Positions 53,839 to 60,013 of a DNA stretch of 60,013 bases are shown in pieces. The DNA is taken from positions 1-60,013 of the forward strand of contig JAQGDQ010001135.1 of assembly GCA_030141605.1 (NCBI GenBank), written 5' to 3'. Origin of the DNA: Tubiluchus corallicola (Eukaryota; Priapulida; Priapulimorpha; Priapulimorphida; Tubiluchidae). The notes beneath the pieces were generated by a model. The model did not search any database, was not told the origin of the DNA, and saw nothing but the letters and a program-made list of their open reading frames with translations. Made by a program: the position numbers and the translations under genes. Each line of letters starts with the position of its first letter. The first letter of the stretch is position 1.

Positions 53839-55780
53839 CTGTAAAATGAAATCCAATTCAAATTAACAAGACAAACATGATGTCGCTTATTGTAGCGAGT
53901 ATGCGATTGTAGTATTATGTGGCCCATTTAATTGTCAGTCTACTACACCAAAGTACTGAATTAGTCTATGCTGCCATCTACAGTCGTTGTTTTACTCTAA
54001 TTATACAAAGTTTGTCAGAGATGTTTCTAAATATTGTTTCCTTTTGTTTTTATAGATAGTCATTAATCAGAGTAATTAGATTGTTAATTTCATGCTTTAA
54101 TTCTGGTTCTAACTCTCTTATTCAAGTTTAAATAGAGAAAAATTATAACATTATAACACAGCTTTCTGTAAACCAATAATCTCTATTCTGCTATCAAAGA
54201 AGAGAAATAGACTTTGATTTTGGTTTGACTAGTAGCCTGTAGAGTATAGGTGACCTTTCCATTTATGGTCTGTATGCATGAATGTGATGTACCTTCCAAT
54301 AGGAACTTGAATCTCTGGTCATGTGATTACAGCTTAATTCTCTCAGGAATGCAAGTTTCAGCTGATCTACAGACAGCATTGAGAAAGGATGCAAATTTTC
54401 TACTGTTAAATATCATATTGCAACTTTATGACTGTTTGTTCAATTTTGTGATTGAGGTGAACATTGTATACGTTTTACAATAAAATGATTGCAAATTTCT
54501 ACACATGAAGCAATATTCAACTTAACTAGAGCAGAGAATAATGAATTAGGAGTTATGCCGATAATAATTAACAACACACTAATAACAACACATAATAACA
54601 ACACACTAATAACAACACATTAATAACAACACATAATAACAACACACTAATAACAACACATTAATAACAACACATTAATAACTACACATAATAACAACAC
54701 ACTAATAACAACACATAATAACAACACACTAATAACATCACACTAATAACAACACATAATAACAACACACTAATAACAACACACTAATAACAACACACTG
54801 ATAACTACACAATAACAACACACTAATAACAACACACTAATAACAACACACTAATAACAACACATAATAACAACACACTGATAACTACACAATAACAACA
54901 CACTAATAACAACACACTAATAACAGCACATAATAACAACACACTAATAACAACACACTAATAACAACACATAATAACAACACAAAATTAGGAGTTACGC
55001 TGATAATAAATAACAACAATTCACTGCAGCAGCTACACAAATTCATAATCCATCACTTACTAGAAAGTACAACTGATTTTTTTCACTTGAAATTTAATTT
55101 GCTATAAGAAAATCCTGCAACAATAAGCTGTGTGCTGCTGGCAAATCAATTTTGGCAGATTTTTTCATAAATTTACACCCCTTTTATCATGCAACAGCAC
55201 ATTTGGATGAATTGCTTTCAAGTTCTCAATAAAAATTCCGGAAAAGTTGAGAATTATGCTTTCAAGTGCTGAATAAAACATCCGGAAAAATTGAGAATTA
55301 TGCTTTCAAGTGCTGAATAAGCAATTTGCTGCTTATATGTATATTGCTCCATATTTTAGTGCAACACAATCAAATGGTTTAAACGTACATAGTTTGGGAA
55401 CATTATGAAAATGTTGAACAAACGCAGGTTACGCCTTATAAAAATGTAAACACATATTTGGCTAACAGCAAAAATCATGGGAAACACAAAGAATGGGAAA
55501 AAATTTAACACGAAACGTTAAAATTATGAATGTTTTAGCAGCCAGTTTAGAAAAAGTAAATTTGAACGGAAATGTACAAACTACCTTCTGTGAAGACGGA
55601 TCTTTTTGATAAACGGATTCGAACTCCGCAGCAACTGGATGCTTCTGTGTTTCTCGTTTCTTCGTCTTATCCGGTTTCGCGTACAAGTTGGCAGTGTCTT
55701 CGAATTCTCCTTTCTGTCGCATGGCAGAGTTGTCGGGATAATGCGTCGGCTGAGGATTCATCACGTAACTGTTTGGATCT
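53695..55780 (-). CDS. C-terminal exons of a receptor with ITIM/ITSM-like tail
   Basis: Two exons, 55780-55585 and 53838-53695, joined in phase 0, with stop TAG at 53697-53695. The 113 codons are polar and tyrosine-rich: NSYVMNP, ANLYAKP, ESVYQKD, then LTYADLDLIKTG and STVYSQIKP before the end. LTYADL fits the ITIM consensus ([SIVL]xYxx[IVL]) and TVYSQI the ITSM consensus (TxYxx[VI]). They are 23 residues apart, as in paired-ITIM receptors such as SIRP- or Siglec-type tails. The cytoplasmic-tail reading is inferred; the transmembrane and extracellular exons should lie beyond the right edge, past the 56-bp satellite. Upstream acceptor TTTAG, internal donor GTAGTT. An adaptor or adhesion protein with phosphotyrosine motifs is an alternative. 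Confidence 0.75.
54562..54985. repeat. 14-bp minisatellite in the last intron of the ITIM-tail gene
   Basis: Units of AATAACAACACACT and AATAACAACACAT. AATTAGGAGTTA(C/T)GC flanks both ends (54543 and 54985), as if the array grew between two copies of its own flank. Confidence 0.95.
55205..55325. repeat. 46-bp partial tandem repeat
   Basis: Two full and one partial units of GCTTTCAAGTGCTGAATAAA with ACATCCGGAAAAATTGAGAA. Confidence 0.8.
55585..55780 (-). CDS. ITIM-tail gene, penultimate exon
   Basis: Codes DPNSYVMNPQPTHYPDNSAM, then KGEFEDTANLYAKPDK and AAEFESVYQKDPSSQK. It starts with one base of a split codon. The satellite begins about 90 bases upstream of its acceptor. Confidence 0.78.
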
Positions 55781-55867
55781 CTAAATGAAAGAGGTGATAT
55801 GAAAGTCAAACTGACGACGAACAAATGTTCTTTTCAAGTTCTTAAGACACGTAATGGGAACTAGTCG

Positions 55868-58800
55868 GCTCTCAGTGGACGGACATAGATACCCCAAAGA
55901 GACTGACATACTCTGAGTCTGACACACTCAGCGGATGGACACAGATACCCCAAAGAGACTGACATACTCTGAGTCTGACACACTCAGCGGATGGACACAG
56001 ATACCCCAAAGAGACTGACATACTCTGAGTCTGACACACTCAGTGGACGGACACAGATGCCCCAAAGAGACTGACATACTCTGAGTCTGACACACTCAGC
56101 GGATGGACACAGATACCCCAAAGAGACTGACATACTCTGAGTCTGCCACACTCAGTAGACGGACATAGATACCCCAAAGAGACTGACATACTCTGAGTCT
56201 GTCACACTCAGTGGACGGACACAGATGCCCCAAAGAGAGTGACATACTCTGAGTCTGCCACACTCAGCGGATGGACATAGATACCCCAAAGAGACTGACA
56301 TACTCTGAGTCTGCCACACTCAGTGGACGGACACAGATGCCCCAAAGAGACTGACATACTCTGAGTCTGCCACACTCAGTGCACGGACATAGATGCCCCA
56401 AAGAGACTGACATACTCTGAGTCTGCCACACTCAGTGGACGGACATAGATGCCCCAAAGAGACTGACATACTCTGAGTCTGACACACTCAGTGGACGGAC
56501 ACAGATGCCCCAAAGAGACTGACATACTCTGAGTCTGCCACACTCAGTGCACGGACATAGATGCCCCAAAGAGACTGACATACTCTGAGTCTGCCACACT
56601 CAGTGGACGGACATAGATACCCCAAAGAGACTGACATACTCTGAGTCTGCCACACTCAGTGGACGGACATAGATGCCCCAAAGAGACTGACATACTCTGA
56701 GTCTGCCACACTCAGTGGACAGACATAGATGCCCCAAAGAGACTGACATACTCTGAGTCTGCCACACTCAGTGGACAGACATAGATACCCCAAAAGAGAC
56801 TGACATACTCTGAGTCTGCCACACTCAGTGGACGGACATAGATACCCCAAAGAGACTGACATACTCTGAGTCTGCCACACTCAGTGGACGGACATAGATG
56901 CCCCAAAGAGACTGACATACTCTGAGTCTGCCACACTCAGTGGACAGACATAGATGCCCCAAAGAGACTGACATACTCTGAGTCTGCCACACTCAGTGGA
57001 CAGACATAGATACCCCAAAGAGACTGACATACTCTGAGTCTGCCACACTCAGTGGACAGACATAGATGCCCCAAAGAGACTGACATACTCTGAGTCTGAC
57101 ACACTCAGTGGACAGACATAGATACCCCAAAGAGACTGACATACTCTGAGTCTGCCACACTCAGTGGACGGACACAGATGCCCCAAAGAGACTGACATAC
57201 TCTGAGTCTGCCACACTCAGTGCACGGACATAGATGCCCCAAAGAGACTGACATACTCTGAGTCTGCCACACTCAGTGGACGGACACAGATGCCCCAAAG
57301 AGACTGACATACTCTGAGTCTGCCACACTCAGTGGACGGACATAGATGCTCCAAAGAGACTGACATACTCTGAGTCTGCCACACTCAGTGGACAGACATA
57401 GATGCCCCAAAGAGATTGACATACTCTGAGTCTGCCACACTCAGTGGACGGACACAGATGCCCCAAAGAGACTGACATACTCTGAGTCTGACACACTCAG
57501 TGGACGGACACAGATGCCCCAAAGAGACTGACATACTCTGAGTCTGCCACACTCAGTGGACGGACATAGATGCTCCAAAGAGACTGACATACTCTGAGTC
57601 TGTCACACTCAGTGGACAGACACAGATGCCCTAAAGAGACTGACATACTCTGAGTCTGACACACTCAGTGGACAGACATAGATACCCCAAAGAGAGTGAC
57701 ATACTCTGAGTCTGCCACACTCAGTGGGCAGACACAGATGCCCCAAAGAGACTGACATACTCTGAGTCTGACACACTCAGTGGACAGACATAGATACCCC
57801 AAAGAGAGTGACATACTCTGAGTCTGCCACACTCAGTGGACGTACATAGATGCCCCAAAGAGACTGACATACTCTGAGTCTGCCACACTCAGTGGACGAA
57901 CACAGATGCCCCAAAGAGACTGACATACTCTGAGTCTGCCACACTCAGTGGACAGACATAGATGCCCCAAAGAGAGTGACATACTCTGAGTCTGCCACAC
58001 TCAGTGGACGGACACAGATGCCCCAAAGAGACTGACATACTCTGAGTCTGTCACACTCAGTGGACGGACACAGATGCCCCAAAGAGAGTGACATACTCTG
58101 AGTCTGCCACACTCAGTGGACGGACATAGATGCCCCAAAGAGACTGACATACTCTGAGTCTGCCACACTCAGTGGACGGACATAGATGTCCCAAAGAGAC
58201 TGACATACTCTGAGTCTGCCACACTCAGTGGACGGACATAGATGCCCCAAAGAGACTGACATACTCTGAGTCTGCCACACTCAGTGGACGGACACAGATG
58301 CCCCAAAGAGACTGACATACTCTGAGTCTGTCACACTCAGTGGACAGACACAGATGCCCCAAAGAGAGTGACATACTCTGAGTCTGCCACACTCAGTGGA
58401 CAGACATAGATACCCCAAAGAGAGTGACATACTCTGAGTCTGCCACACTCAGTGGACGTACATAGATACCCCAAAGAGACTGACATACTCTGAGTCTGCC
58501 ACACTCAGTGGACAGACACAGATGCCCCAAAGAGAGTGACATACTCTGAGTCTGCCACACTCAGTGGACAGACACAGATACCCCAAAGAGACTGACATAC
58601 TCTGAGTCTACCACACTCAGTGGACGGACACAGATGCCCCAAAGAGAGTGACATACTCTGAGTCTGCCACACTCAGTGGACGGACATAGATGCTCCAAAG
58701 AGACTGACATACTCTGAGTCTGGCACACTCAGTGGACGGACACAGATGCCCCAAAGAGAGTGACATACTCTGAGTCTGCCACACTCAGTGCACGGACATA

Positions 58801-60013
58801 GATGCCCCAAAGAGACTGACATACTCTGAGTCTGCCACACTCAGTGGACAGACACAGATGCCCCAAAGAGACTGACATACTCCGAGTCTGGCACACTCAG
58901 TGGACGGACATAGATGCCCCAAAGAGACTGACATACTCTGAGTCTGCCACACTCAGTGGACGGACACAGACGTCCCAAAGAGACTGACATACTCTGAGTC
59001 TGACACACTCAGTGGACGGACACAGATGCCCCAAAGAGACTGACATACTCTGAGTCTGACACACTCAGTGGACGGACATAGATGCCCCAAAGAGACTGAC
59101 ATACTCTGAGTCTGGCACACTCAGTGGACAGACACAGATGCCCCAAAGAGACTGACATACTCTGAGTCTGACACACTCAGTGGACGGACATAGATGCCCC
59201 AAAGAGACTGACATACTCTGAGTCTGTCACACTCAGTGGACGGACATAGATGCCCCAAAGAGAGTGACATACTCTGAGTCTGCCACACTCAGTGCACGGA
59301 CATAGATGCCCCAAAGAGACTGACATACTCTGAGTCTGACACACTCAGTGGACGGACATAGATGCCCCAAAGAGACTGACATACTCTGAGTCTGCCACAC
59401 TCAGTGGACGGACACAGATGCCCCAAAGAGAGTGACATACTCTGAGTCTGCCACACTCAGTGCACGGACATAGATGCCCCAAAGAGACTGACATACTCTG
59501 AGTCTGCCACACTCAGTGGACAGACACAGATGCCCCAAAGAGACTGACATACTCTGAGTCTGCCACACTCAGTGGACAGACATAGATGCCCCAAAGAGAG
59601 TGACATACTCTGAGTCTGACACACTCAGTGGACGGACATAGATGCCCCAAAGAGACTGACATACTCTGAGTCTGCCACACTCAGTGGACGGACATAGATG
59701 CCCCAAAGAGACTGACATACTCTGAGTCTGCCACACTCAGTGGACGGACATAGATACCTCAAAGAGACTGACATACTCTGAGTCTGCCACACTCAGTGGA
59801 CAGACACAGATGCCCTAAAGAGACTGACATACTCTGAGTCTGCCACACTCAGTGGACAGACACAGATGCCCCAAAGAGACTGACATACTCTGAGTCTGCC
59901 ACACTCAGTGGACGGACATAGATGCTCCAAAGAGACTGACATACTCTGAGTCTGCCACACTCAGTGGACGGACATAGATGCCCCAAAGAGACTGACATAC
60001 TCTGAGTCTGCCA
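55868..60013. repeat. 56-bp satellite, at least 74 units, runs off window
   Basis: Unit GTGGACGGACATAGATGCCC, CAAAGAGACTGACATACTCT, GAGTCTGCCACACTCA, head to tail without spacers for over 4.1 kb. Each unit holds the inverted pair CTGAGT/ACTCAG around a 7-base loop. Variation is limited to a few positions (GGACGG/GGACAG, ATAG/ACAG, GACTG/GAGTG, GCCAC/GACAC). Confidence 0.98.

Noticed and set aside
55868-60013. CRISPR array
   Set aside because: Units are contiguous 56-bp repeats without unique spacers, in animal nuclear DNA with no cas genes.

Overview
The window is nuclear DNA from an intron-rich, repeat-rich, AT-rich animal, almost certainly an invertebrate. The species cannot be named from sequence alone. 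The animal assignment rests on a spliced VPS34 gene whose exons match the vertebrate protein segment by segment, immunoglobulin-superfamily (IgSF) genes with phase-1 exons, hAT-type and other terminal-inverted-repeat elements, LINE and Ty3/gypsy fragments, and SINEs with tRNA-like and 5S-like heads. The 5S-like head has the GTTAAGCAACGT form I associate with invertebrate 5S rRNA. Almost all long ORFs here are tandem-repeat read-through; the real genes are short exons, and every one I could support is on the minus strand.

Region 1 (1-20689): fourteen minus-strand exons of PIK3C3/VPS34, the class III phosphatidylinositol 3-kinase. They join in frame to 628 codons covering the C2 domain, the helical domain and the start of the kinase N-lobe; the catalytic core lies to the left of the window. 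Almost every intron holds a different minisatellite or microsatellite, several touching splice acceptors. Transposons also sit in the introns: three members of one TIR element family, three members of a 5S-derived SINE family, an hAT-like element and a tRNA-SINE fragment.

Region 2 (20690-25300): upstream of VPS34. It has a 1.75-kb TA-flanked transposon nested with a SINE and an hAT-like element, a cluster of CRE-type sites near 23.1 kb, and two convergent LINE tails.

Region 3 (25300-46150): a minus-strand IgSF locus. Gene B (45949-41489) has six exons and encodes 370 residues: signal peptide, three Ig domains, an acidic/glycine linker and a hydrophobic C-terminus with almost no cytoplasmic tail, like a GPI-attachment signal. 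Gene A (36667-26558) is its paralogue. Its Ig1-Ig2 block, carrying a gypsy fragment as passenger, has been tandemly duplicated, and a deletion has removed one Ig2 and half of Ig3. All internal exons are phase 1-1, so it can still splice to a 588-residue product with five Ig domains. The Ig1 copies are mosaics: near-identical flanks surround sharply bounded divergent patches in the V-type domain. A decayed Ig3-like exon lies just downstream. Between A and B are a THAP-domain fragment and LINE fragments.

Region 4 (46150-60013): a 42-bp minisatellite built next to a LINE endonuclease fragment, two more hAT-like elements, and the last two exons of a third minus-strand gene (55780-53695). Its cytoplasmic tail has an ITIM-like and an ITSM-like motif 23 residues apart. 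The window ends inside a 56-bp satellite of at least 4.1 kb that fills the intron of this gene.

The most interesting system is the IgSF locus: two GPI-like V-domain surface proteins with gene-conversion-like diversification, on the same strand as a probable inhibitory-type receptor. The layout resembles invertebrate allorecognition or immune-receptor loci; that role is inference.
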